14,187 nt of DNA from Lysobacteraceae bacterium (lineage in GTDB: Bacteria > Pseudomonadota > Gammaproteobacteria > Xanthomonadales > Xanthomonadaceae). The stretch lies in contig JAGNNB010000030.1 in the NCBI GenBank assembly GCA_017990865.1, positions 1-14,187 on the forward strand, read 5' to 3'. This document shows, in pieces, positions 1 through 6,960 of this stretch (the first letter of the stretch is position 1; each line of letters begins with the position of its first letter). Position numbers and translations under genes: made by a program. A model generated the notes under the pieces. That model made no database searches. It was not told the origin of the DNA and was given only the letters and a program-made list of their open reading frames with translations.

Positions 1-1
1 G

Positions 2-1030
2 CGCGGGATCGAACCGCATCTGCGTGCGAATCTGCGGTTGCTCGATATGGATGGCAAGGTGGTGTTGGCTGAATCGCGCGATCTGGACGACTTGCGCGAA
101 CGCTTCGGCAAACGCGCGGCCGAGGCGTTTTCGGCACGCGCCGCGCAGGGTTTGGCGCAGACCGGCTTGCGCGCCTTTCCGCTCGCGCCGATCCCCGTCA
201 GTATCGTCGGCGCAGGCGGCGTGCCCGCCTATCCGGCCCTGCACGACGACGGCGACAGCGTATCGCTGGCCGTACACGCCGATCGCGCGGAAGCGCAGCG
301 ACATCATCCGCAGGGCGTGCGCCGTTTGCTGCGGATCGAACTGAGCGAGAAGCTCAAGCAATCGCGAAAACAATTGCCGGTGCAGGCGAAAACCGCCTTG
401 CTGTACGCGGCGATCGAATCGCAACGACCGCGCCGGGACGGGCTGAAGGATAGCGACCGCTTGCGCGAAGACACGATCGAAGGGGCGTTCGTCGCCGCAA
501 GCGCGGAGGGTTTGGACGCGATCCGGGACGCCGCGACATTCGCGCAGCGGCGCGATCTGATCGCCAAAACCGTATTCGGCGAAGCGATGGAACGCTTGAA
601 GCAGGCGGAAACCATCCTCGTGCTGGTCGCCGAGGTGCGCGCGGCCTTGGAATCGACGCTGATGGGCTGGGCGCGCGCCAATTTGGACGATATGCGCGAC
701 CAATTGACCGCGTTGGCGGCGCCGGGGTTTTTGCGCGATACGCCGGCCGAAGCCTTGCATGCGTACCCGCGTTATCTCAAGGCGCTCGCGCTGCGCGCCG
801 AGCGCGCGTTGCGCGACCCCATGCGCGACCAGACGCGGATGCTCGAACTCAAACCGTTCGCCGATGCGCTGCAGGATGCGCGCGACCGCGGCGTGGACGC
901 CGCGCCGGGCTGGCAGCGCTTTCGCTGGGAGTTGGAAGAATTGCGTGTGTCGCTGTTCGCGCAGGAATTGGGGGCGAAGGGCGGGGCTTCGGCGAAGAAA
1001 CTCGCCGCGCGGCTGCAGGCGCTGACCTGA
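2..1030 (+). CDS. hrpA: ATP-dependent RNA helicase HrpA, C-terminal part (5' end outside window)
   Basis: The reading frame is open from base 2 and ends with TGA at 1028-1030, giving the last 342 residues of a protein whose start lies upstream. The sequence (near its start EPHLRANLRLLDMDGKVV, then ESRDLDDLRERFG, and later the long helical stretch with KAAL-type and RDPMRDQ segments) matches what I know of the C-terminal DUF3418 region of HrpA, a DEAH-box RNA helicase of about 1300 residues. HrpA acts in the cytoplasm and rescues stalled or collided ribosomes in E. coli. The helicase motifs themselves are not in the window. No frameshift or internal stop is seen. It is followed by a 138-bp gap before the sigma factor gene, so it is probably a separate transcription unit. 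Confidence 0.85.
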   Translation, partial: RGIEPHLRANLRLLDMDGKVVLAESRDLDDLRERFGKRAAEAFSARAAQGLAQTGLRAFPLAPIPVSIVGAGGVPAYPALHDDGDSVSLAVHADRAEAQRHHPQGVRRLLRIELSEKLKQSRKQLPVQAKTALLYAAIESQRPRRDGLKDSDRLREDTIEGAFVAASAEGLDAIRDAATFAQRRDLIAKTVFGEAMERLKQAETILVLVAEVRAALESTLMGWARANLDDMRDQLTALAAPGFLRDTPAEALHAYPRYLKALALRAERALRDPMRDQTRMLELKPFADALQDARDRGVDAAPGWQRFRWELEELRVSLFAQELGAKGGASAKKLAARLQALT

Positions 1031-1061
1031 CGCTCGCACCGCGGAAGGCGGCGTTCGTCGG

Positions 1062-1087
1062 GCAATGGAGCATTGCGCTTGATTTTG
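1062..1087 (+). terminator. possible terminator after hrpA
   Basis: A 6-bp stem with a 3-base loop (GCAATG at 1062-1067, CATTGC at 1071-1076) is followed by GCTTGATTTTG, a moderately T-rich stretch. It lies 32 bp after the hrpA stop. The stem is short and the T-run is interrupted, so this is a weak candidate. Confidence 0.3.
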
Positions 1088-1168
1088 TCGACCGTTTGAC
1101 CGGATGCTGTGACGGCGCCGAAAGGGGCGGCGCGCGATGCCGTGCGGATCCACTCAAGGAACGAGGCC

Positions 1169-1861
1169 ATGAACACGTCCCCATACGTCACGCTACAGAG
1201 CGCCCCGCAACAGACCACCCCGGCCGAGACGCCCGACGCGCTCTCAACGTCCTCCGTCGCAGGCGCACCGATCACGGACGCGCCGATCACGGCATGGCTG
1301 CACGCATGGCGGCGCGGCGAGCCCGAAGCGGTCGATGCCTTGATGGCGTCGGTTTACCGGCATCTGCACACGCTGGCCGAGCGCGCCCTGCGCGGCGAAC
1401 GCCGCGATCACACGCTGCGCGCCACCGCGCTGATGCACGAGGCTTTTCTGCGCTTGGCCTCGGGCCGTACGCCGGATTGTCGCGATCGCGGCCATTTCTT
1501 CGCCCTCGTCGCGCGCATGATGCGCCGCATCCTGGTCGACCATGCCCGCGCGGAAAATGCGCAGCGCCGCGGCGAAGGTCGCGAACATCGTGTCGCCTTC
1601 GACGAATGGGCCGAGCACGTGCCCGGCTTCGACGGCGATCCGCTGGAGATGCTCGCGCTCGACCGTGCGCTGGATGCCTTGGCGCGACGCGATGCGCGCA
1701 AAGCCAGAGCGGTGGAATTCCGATGTTTTCTGGGGCTGTCCGTCGCCGAAACCGCGGCGCTGCTGGACGTGTCCGAGCCGACGGTGATTCTGGACTTGCG
1801 TCTCGCGCGCGCATGGTTGGCGGATCGTCTGGCGCTGGACGACGCGTCGCGCTCGCATTGA
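1169..1861 (+). CDS. ECF RNA polymerase sigma factor (TIGR02999/ECF43-like)
   Basis: A 230-residue sigma factor. I chose ATG 1169 because AAGGA lies at 1156-1160 upstream of it; a longer in-frame start at 1109 adds 20 residues with no clear ribosome binding site. A variable N-terminal tail of about 37 residues precedes the sigma-2 region (about 38-135), with the family signatures HTLRATALMHEAFLRL and HFFALVARMMRRILVDHAR. Sigma-4 (about 158-225) contains RALDALARRDARKARAVEFR and LSVAETAALLDVSEPTV. This subgroup (Pfam Sigma70_ECF, TIGR02999) often sits beside Ser/Thr kinases instead of anti-sigma factors, as with EcfK/PknS of Xanthomonas. The kinase gene starts 94 bp downstream on the same strand. 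In the recognition helix, where relatives usually read VKRDWRLARAWL, this protein reads VILDLRLARAWL. Its target promoters are unknown. Confidence 0.88.
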   Translation: MNTSPYVTLQSAPQQTTPAETPDALSTSSVAGAPITDAPITAWLHAWRRGEPEAVDALMASVYRHLHTLAERALRGERRDHTLRATALMHEAFLRLASGRTPDCRDRGHFFALVARMMRRILVDHARAENAQRRGEGREHRVAFDEWAEHVPGFDGDPLEMLALDRALDALARRDARKARAVEFRCFLGLSVAETAALLDVSEPTVILDLRLARAWLADRLALDDASRSH

Positions 1862-1954
1862 GCGAGACGAAGGAAGCGAGCCCGACGGGGTCGGGTTTGC
1901 GGCTGCCGCAAAGATCGCGCGAAGACGCGCTCGACGTTGCCGACAGGAACCGAT

Positions 1955-4528
1955 ATGCGAATCGACGATCAGGCTTACGACACGCGCGCTGAAGCCGCGG
2001 ACGACGCGGAATCCGCGCGTTTTCGCCGCGTGGAAGCGCTGTTCGCCGAGGCGCTGTCGCAACCCGAGAGCGAACGCGTCGCGTGGCTGAATGCGGCTGA
2101 GCCGGATGCCGATGTGCGCGCGGAAGCCGCGCGACTGCTTGCGATGGACGCAGCCTCGGCCGATACCGTGCCGATCTCATCGCGATTCGAGCGCGCGGTC
2201 GTGGCGACGGCGGCGCGAGCGCTCGCCGCGCGCGAGACCGATGCGCGTGCGGCCTTGCAAGACGATGTCTTCGACGGCTGGCGTTTGGGGCGCAAGTTGG
2301 GCGAAGGCGGCATGGGCGCGGTGTACGCGGCGCGACCGATTTCGGACGAAGGCGCGCAGGTGGCGATCAAAGTCTTGCGCGACGATGTGGAGGCCGCCTC
2401 GCTGGTGAAGCGCTTCGAATCCGAGCGTCGGATTCTGGCCACGCTGTCGCATCCGGGCATCGCGCGCTTGCTCGACGCGGGCCGTACGCGCGCCGGTCGC
2501 CCGTTCCTGGTGCTGGAATACGTCGAAGGCGAAGCGATCGACGCCTATTGCGACCGGCACCGTCTCGACGTGCGCGCTCGCGTGGCCTTGATGCGGCGTG
2601 TCTGCGATGCGGTGCAGAACGCGCATCGCAACCTCGTCGTGCATCGCGATCTCAAGCCGGGCAACGTTCTGGTCGCGCCCGACGGCGAGGTCAAACTGCT
2701 CGATTTCGGCATCGCTAAATTGCTGCACGACGACGATGGCCCGCCGCGCGACGACGAAACGACCGGCACGGTCACGCGCCTGGGCTGGATGACCCCGAGC
2801 TACGCCAGCCCCGAACAAATTCTGGGCGAGCCGGTGCGCCCGGCCAGCGATGTTTACAGCCTCGGCGTGCTGCTGTATCGCCTGCTCACCGGAGTGTCGC
2901 CGTATCGCGACACCGCTTCGCATCCCACGGCGTTGGCGCGCGCGATCGTCGAGATCGATCCGCTCACCGCCAGTGCGCGGGTTCGCGCGAGCGCGGAAGA
3001 ACAAGACGCCGCGAAACATGCCGAATCGAGACGAGCGACGCCGGTGTCGTTGGCGCGCACGCTCAGCGGCGACTTGGACGTGATGCTCGCCAAGGCGCTG
3101 GCGAAAGAACCGGACCGTCGCTACGGCACGGCGGGCGAATTGGCCGCCGACCTCGGCCGTTGGTGGGAGGGTTTGCCGATTTCCGCGCGGCCCGCCACCT
3201 TGCGCTATCGCGCGGGGAAATTCCTGAGGCGGCATCGCGTGGCCTCGGTGTTGGTGGCGGCGTTCGTGCTGTCGGTCGTGGCGTTCGTGGTCGCGTCGAT
3301 GACGCTGCTGGCGCAGACGCGCGCCGAACGCGACCGGGCGACGCAGACTTCGGCCTTGCTCACGGATCTGTTCGAGATCGCCGAGCCCGGGCCGGAGCAG
3401 GGCAATGCCATCACCGCGCGCGCGCTGCTCGATCGCGGCGCCGAGCGCGCGGCGCTGCGATTCAAGGATCAACCGCAGTCGAATGCGGAATTTCTCGGCA
3501 TGCTCGGCGGCTTGTACCAACAACTCGGCATCTACGACCGCGCGGCCGATAGTTTGCGAAAATCGATCGAGTTGCAGCGCGCGCGTACCGGCGCACGCTC
3601 GGTCGAAGTCGCCGACCTCACCAATCACCTCGCCCGGGTTTATGCCGCGAACGGCGATTTTCGGCGCGCCGAGCCCTTGTTCCGGGAGTCGTTGAACGTG
3701 CGCCGCGCCTTGTTGCCGGCCGACGACGAACGCCTGTGGGACGGGGTGAATAATCTGGCGTTGATCAATCACGATCTGGGTCGCTATGCGCAAGCCGAAG
3801 CGCTGTATCTCGAAGTCGTCGGCGATCCGACCCGCGCGGGTTCCGTGCGCGATCCAGATGGCTCGACGCTCGGCAATCTCGCGTTGCTCTATGCCGATAC
3901 GAGCCGCTACGAGGACAGCGAACGCGCGTACCGCGATGTTCTTCGGCTGCGGACCGCGTTGTACGGCGCGGAACATCCCGAAACCGTGTATATCGAAGAC
4001 GAACTGAGCATGACGCTCTCGGCGCGCGGCGCGCACGCGGAGGCGCGGACGCTCGCCCTGCGCGCGCTCGCCAATCGCCGCAACACCCTCGGTGATCACC
4101 ATCGCGATACCGCGCGCAGCTTGGCGCACTTGGGCGCGTTGGCGCGCGCCCGCGGCGATACGGCCGAAGCCGAACGTCTGCAGCGCGCCGCCTTGGCCTC
4201 GCGCATCGCATTGTTGGGCGAGGATCACGCCGAGGTCGCCGAAAGCAGGCTCGAACTGGGACTGGCGCTGCTCGATCGCGGCCGACTCGACGAGGCGGGC
4301 GATCTGTTGCGCAAAGCGAGCGATGCACATGCGATCGCCGTCGGCGCCGATCATCCGCTGCAGGGAAGGCCGCTGCATGCGCTTGCGCTTTGGGCTGCGC
4401 GATTGGGCGATTGCGCCGGGGCGTCCGGATTCGCGACACAAGCCCTGCGTTTGCTGCCCGAAGCCGACCCGAGGCGCCCTGCGCTCGTTTCGATCGACGA
4501 AACCTGCGCGCGAACCGCTTCGCGCTGA
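1955..4528 (+). CDS. transmembrane Ser/Thr protein kinase with C-terminal TPR repeats (PknS-like)
   Basis: An 857-residue protein. ATG 1955 is preceded by CAGGA at 1944-1948; an in-frame TTG at 1937 would add only six residues. About 105 N-terminal residues precede a complete Hanks-type kinase domain: glycine loop LGEGGMGAVY (115-124), ATP-binding Lys139 in VAIK, catalytic HRDLKPGN (Asp232), metal-binding DFG (Asp250), and SPEQ (about 285-288) after the activation loop. One hydrophobic segment (about 430-453) should be a transmembrane helix. From about 516 to 800 there are roughly seven tetratricopeptide-like units (for example LARVYAANGDFRRAEPLFRE), several with the spaced, long form seen in kinesin-light-chain TPRs. 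The expected topology is kinase inside, TPRs in the periplasm, so the TPRs probably sense the signal. The adjacent sigma factor is the probable partner or substrate, by analogy with PknS/EcfK and PknT/EcfP. All catalytic residues are present, so it should be active. Confidence 0.9.
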   Translation: MRIDDQAYDTRAEAADDAESARFRRVEALFAEALSQPESERVAWLNAAEPDADVRAEAARLLAMDAASADTVPISSRFERAVVATAARALAARETDARAALQDDVFDGWRLGRKLGEGGMGAVYAARPISDEGAQVAIKVLRDDVEAASLVKRFESERRILATLSHPGIARLLDAGRTRAGRPFLVLEYVEGEAIDAYCDRHRLDVRARVALMRRVCDAVQNAHRNLVVHRDLKPGNVLVAPDGEVKLLDFGIAKLLHDDDGPPRDDETTGTVTRLGWMTPSYASPEQILGEPVRPASDVYSLGVLLYRLLTGVSPYRDTASHPTALARAIVEIDPLTASARVRASAEEQDAAKHAESRRATPVSLARTLSGDLDVMLAKALAKEPDRRYGTAGELAADLGRWWEGLPISARPATLRYRAGKFLRRHRVASVLVAAFVLSVVAFVVASMTLLAQTRAERDRATQTSALLTDLFEIAEPGPEQGNAITARALLDRGAERAALRFKDQPQSNAEFLGMLGGLYQQLGIYDRAADSLRKSIELQRARTGARSVEVADLTNHLARVYAANGDFRRAEPLFRESLNVRRALLPADDERLWDGVNNLALINHDLGRYAQAEALYLEVVGDPTRAGSVRDPDGSTLGNLALLYADTSRYEDSERAYRDVLRLRTALYGAEHPETVYIEDELSMTLSARGAHAEARTLALRALANRRNTLGDHHRDTARSLAHLGALARARGDTAEAERLQRAALASRIALLGEDHAEVAESRLELGLALLDRGRLDEAGDLLRKASDAHAIAVGADHPLQGRPLHALALWAARLGDCAGASGFATQALRLLPEADPRRPALVSIDETCARTASR

Positions 4529-4579
4529 TGTCTCGCACTGATGCTCTCGCGGTGATGTTCTCTCGATGATGTTCTCCCT
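4525..4579 (+). repeat. four imperfect copies of a 14-bp tandem repeat
   Basis: The units are CTGATGTCTCGCA (4525-4537), CTGATGCTCTCGCG (4538-4551), GTGATGTTCTCTCG (4552-4565) and ATGATGTTCTCCCT (4566-4579). The first copy contains the kinase stop codon. No function is apparent. Confidence 0.6.
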
Positions 4580-4600
4580 GGCGGACGACGCATCCGCAAT

Positions 4601-4637
4601 GGTCTTCCGAGACCATGCATCGAAGACGACGATGCAT
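4601..4637. terminator. paired hairpins in the tail-to-tail gap (possible bidirectional terminator)
   Basis: Two adjacent stem-loops lie between the convergent kinase gene and the first large secreted-protein gene: GGTCT/AGACC around TCCG (4601-4614), then ATGCATCG/CGATGCAT around a 7-base loop (4615-4622 and 4630-4637). Neither is followed by a T-run on either strand, so termination is inferred from position only. The rest of the 219-bp gap holds the 14-bp repeat and nothing else I can identify. Confidence 0.35.
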
Positions 4638-4747
4638 CGACGGGCCGAGATGGACTCGACCCGCCGATGCGGTGCCGCGTGGGACTGAACGTTACGGAGG
4701 TTGATGGAACATCGCATCGCTCCGCATCGCTGCGGGACGATGTTGGA

Positions 4748-6580
4748 TCACTTGTCGCCGCCGGTCTGAACGGGCGGAACCAACGCCGGGAAATCGATGA
4801 TCTCCCATTCCCGCAGCGGGTCGCCGATCGCGGTCATGCCGATCACGCTGCCGTTGGTGATATCCACGCGGCTGCTGATGTTCACGTCGTTGAACGGCGA
4901 AACATTCACCAGCGAATTCGCGCCGTCCTGATAGGTGAACGAATTGCGGCCGAATTGCAGGCCGACGAATGGTTGCTGCGTGTAATCGGTGACTTCGCCC
5001 GGCGTCGGCAGGAATTCGTACGAACGGAACCAGTAATTCCCGATGTTGCCGACAGTGTTGTTCGCGAATGTGCTGTACGAGGGCCAAGCGAGCCCGTCAG
5101 AAACGCGTGCGAGCGGCACGACTTTGCGATTTCGTCTTGTGCCCTGAATGATGACCGGAATGCCCTTGCCCGGTTCGAGCGTATTCGCACCCGCCAATTC
5201 CTCGCCGTAGGCTTTCTCGTAGTGCGGGGCGCCGCCGATTCGGCTGATTTCGCGCATCGTCCAACCGATCAGACCGGCCTTGCAGGAGCGGATATCCGCC
5301 CAACCGTCGAAGAACGGCGCCGCGGGGAACCCCGGCGTGCCGCGGCCCAGGCGCAAGGCTTGGCCCGGCAGGAACGTGTTCACCGTCTGCGTGCCGACGA
5401 TGACCCCGTCCCGGCTGCGGTAAGTGATGGTGACCGGGGCGATATCGACCGTCGATGCGTTCAACAAACCGATCATCGTGTCCACGCCGGGTGTGCTGGG
5501 TCCGCTCTGCTGCGTGACTTCGGCGCTGGTGAGGTTCGAAGACGGTTTGTTCGCCATCATCGCGCTGCCGACGCGGAATTTTTTGCCGACGCTCATGCCG
5601 GGCGAGGTCGGCGAACCGTAGGCGAAGAAATCGGCCATGTACGACTCGCCCACCAACGGCGCCACATCCGACGAGACGAACGACCAGCCGTTGGCGTCCA
5701 CGATCGGAGCGAAGGGGTTTGCGTAAGCGCCCGACCAGAAGTTCCACAAATCCATATCGATTTCGATTCCGAAGCCCGGCAGCGTACGGGTGCGCGTCGG
5801 AAAGGGAATGAACGTGCCGGCGCTGTCGGTAGCGCCCTTGTAGATGGTGATGTTGGTCGGGTTGCGCGAGGTGTTCATCATGCACTGGAACGGCAGATTG
5901 CCGTTGAGGAAATCGTGCTGGCTGCTGTTGGACAGCGGAATCGGACCGGCGTAGAGCGTTCTGCCTTCCGGCTGCGGCGCCTGCAATTGCTGCATCGTAC
6001 CTTCGCCCGGGCGTCCGGGATCGGGATCCAGATAGCGCGTGCCGCCGATGACGACGGAACCGATGTAATGCTGGGTCGCGCCGACGATCGGAATATTCGA
6101 GGTGATGCGCGCCGAGCCCACGCCGTTGGCGAAGGTTTGCAATTCCGGCAGGCCTTTCGCCCAGTTCTCGTTCGCTTGCAGCGTCACCGTCAGCGGATTG
6201 CCGGACCACGCGTTGCCGTTGCGGTCGAACAATTCGATGTTGACGGTTGCCGTTGCGGTCGGACTGGGGTTGTTGAGGACCAGCGCGCTTTGGAACCCGC
6301 CCAAGGCGTCGACCAAATCCCGTTCGGTGGTATCGAAGAACACGCAGGGCGCGAATTTCTCGGTCGTCGCGTAACCCTGCAGATTGGTCGACGAGTGCAT
6401 CCACTTGTAGTCTTGTTCCGAAACGAATGTTTCGGGCGTTCGCGGCTGTCCGATCTTTTCGCCGGGGCGTTCGGTTTGCCCGGTGGGCAGGGGAAATACG
6501 GGGACCGGACATGCGGCGGATTGCGCGAACGCGCTTCCCGCCACGAGACAGAGCACCGCAGTTTGAACCATGGTACGCAT
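4748..6580 (-). CDS. secreted protein of unrecognised family, paralogue 1 of 3
   Basis: A 610-residue exported protein. The start at 6580 has AAGGAG six bases upstream (complement of 6587-6592). The signal peptide is MRTMVQTAVLCLVAGSAFA with likely signal peptidase I cleavage before Gln20; there is no lipobox. I do not recognise a named family. Four segments end in the same pattern, a short beta-type stretch followed by [IL][IV]G or LVG: GSARITSNIPIVG (155-167), GWSFVSSDVAPLVG (298-311), GWADIRSCKAGLIG (426-439) and SSRVDITNGSVIG (569-581). Several are preceded by N-x-(T/S) and alternating hydrophobic residues, suggesting four related beta-sandwich-like domains. Mature cysteines are C24, C79, C233 and C433, all conserved in the two paralogues, which implies disulfides and a location outside the cytoplasm. 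No transmembrane segment, protease motif or cell-wall anchor is visible. It closely resembles the third paralogue: the first 250 residues align without a gap by eye. Confidence 0.85.
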   Translation of the reverse strand: MRTMVQTAVLCLVAGSAFAQSAACPVPVFPLPTGQTERPGEKIGQPRTPETFVSEQDYKWMHSSTNLQGYATTEKFAPCVFFDTTERDLVDALGGFQSALVLNNPSPTATATVNIELFDRNGNAWSGNPLTVTLQANENWAKGLPELQTFANGVGSARITSNIPIVGATQHYIGSVVIGGTRYLDPDPGRPGEGTMQQLQAPQPEGRTLYAGPIPLSNSSQHDFLNGNLPFQCMMNTSRNPTNITIYKGATDSAGTFIPFPTRTRTLPGFGIEIDMDLWNFWSGAYANPFAPIVDANGWSFVSSDVAPLVGESYMADFFAYGSPTSPGMSVGKKFRVGSAMMANKPSSNLTSAEVTQQSGPSTPGVDTMIGLLNASTVDIAPVTITYRSRDGVIVGTQTVNTFLPGQALRLGRGTPGFPAAPFFDGWADIRSCKAGLIGWTMREISRIGGAPHYEKAYGEELAGANTLEPGKGIPVIIQGTRRNRKVVPLARVSDGLAWPSYSTFANNTVGNIGNYWFRSYEFLPTPGEVTDYTQQPFVGLQFGRNSFTYQDGANSLVNVSPFNDVNISSRVDITNGSVIGMTAIGDPLREWEIIDFPALVPPVQTGGDK

Positions 6581-6757
6581 CGTGAACTCCTTGCTGTCGC
6601 TCGATGATGGCTTCGCGAGACGGATGCGGCCCGGTCGAAACCGAGACGCCCGCATCGCAGCGTCGATGGCGCCCCCTGCGCCGATCGGGCATGCCGTGCG
6701 TCGAAATCGCGGGACGCGGAGGTGTGCCGAGAAGGGAAGCGGAAAAAGAGGCGCGAA

Positions 6758-6770
6758 GCGATAAACCGAT
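6758..6770 (-). promoter_or_regulatory. shared upstream element, copy 1
   Basis: GCGATAAACCGAT on the plus strand, 178 bases upstream of the start of paralogue 1. Equivalent elements lie at 8873-8885 and 10937-10949 at similar distances from the other two paralogues. In the direction of transcription it is followed by a pyrimidine-rich stretch containing CCGCTTCC. It may be a regulator site or part of the promoter; I could not fit a convincing -35/-10 pair. Confidence 0.45.
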
Positions 6771-6803
6771 TGCGTCGGATGCGGGCTGCGTCGACGTCGT
6801 GCG

Positions 6804-6834
6804 CCGACGGGCCGAGGTGCGCTCGGCCCGTCGG
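6804..6834 (-). other. strong 13-bp hairpin between paralogues 2 and 1
   Basis: CCGACGGGCCGAG (6804-6816) pairs perfectly with CTCGGCCCGTCGG (6822-6834) around a 5-base loop. It lies upstream of the shared element of paralogue 1 and about 130 bases after the stop of paralogue 2. It could be a second terminator for paralogue 2; there is no T-run. Confidence 0.45.
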
Positions 6835-6917
6835 GCGGGTGCGGATGAAGCGTCGATTCCGCGAACGATGATCGAACATCGAAATAAAACGTCGAACCTC
6901 GAACGCGGCGATGCCGT

Positions 6918-6945
6918 ACCGCCCTTCGGCGCACCGAAGGGCGGT
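6918..6945 (-). terminator. probable terminator hairpin of paralogue 2
   Basis: A perfect 12-bp stem, ACCGCCCTTCGG (6918-6929) with CCGAAGGGCGGT (6934-6945), has a 4-base loop and begins 15 bases after the stop of paralogue 2. It lacks a T-tract on either strand, so termination is inferred from its strength and position. Confidence 0.5.
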
Positions 6946-6960
6946 CGTGCGGAGTCGACC

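Larger units (their letters stand above)
6581..6960 (-). other. 380-bp intergenic region: leader of paralogue 1 and 3' end of paralogue 2
   Basis: Read leftwards, this holds two hairpins following paralogue 2 (6918-6945 and 6804-6834), the shared CGATAA element (6758-6770) and a leader of about 180 bases before the start at 6580. The leader can fold near 6623-6656 (GATGCGG/CCGCATC enclosing CGGT-CGAA-ACCG). Parts of the leader match that of paralogue 3, including CCATCATCGA close to the ribosome binding site and GCGCCATCGA about 80 bases upstream of the start. No gene is supported here. Confidence 0.6.

Noticed and set aside
1115..1133. 6-bp hairpin (GCGCCG/CGGCGC) before the sigma factor gene
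   Set aside because: It is short and GC-only in GC-rich DNA, with no T-run or conservation to support a role.
1937..1954. TTG start for the kinase
   Set aside because: It adds only six residues and lacks a suitably placed ribosome binding site, whereas ATG 1955 has CAGGA six bases upstream.
2177..4717. 846-codon minus-strand open frame opposite the kinase gene
   Set aside because: The plus strand encodes a complete kinase with all catalytic motifs and TPRs; the antisense product is low-complexity Arg/Gln/Ala-rich and is a by-product of GC bias.
6520..6580. Lipoprotein reading of the large secreted proteins
   Set aside because: The mature cysteine lies several residues after the AFA-Q cleavage site and there is no lipobox; the cysteine within the hydrophobic core is not followed by a lipoprotein-type sequence.
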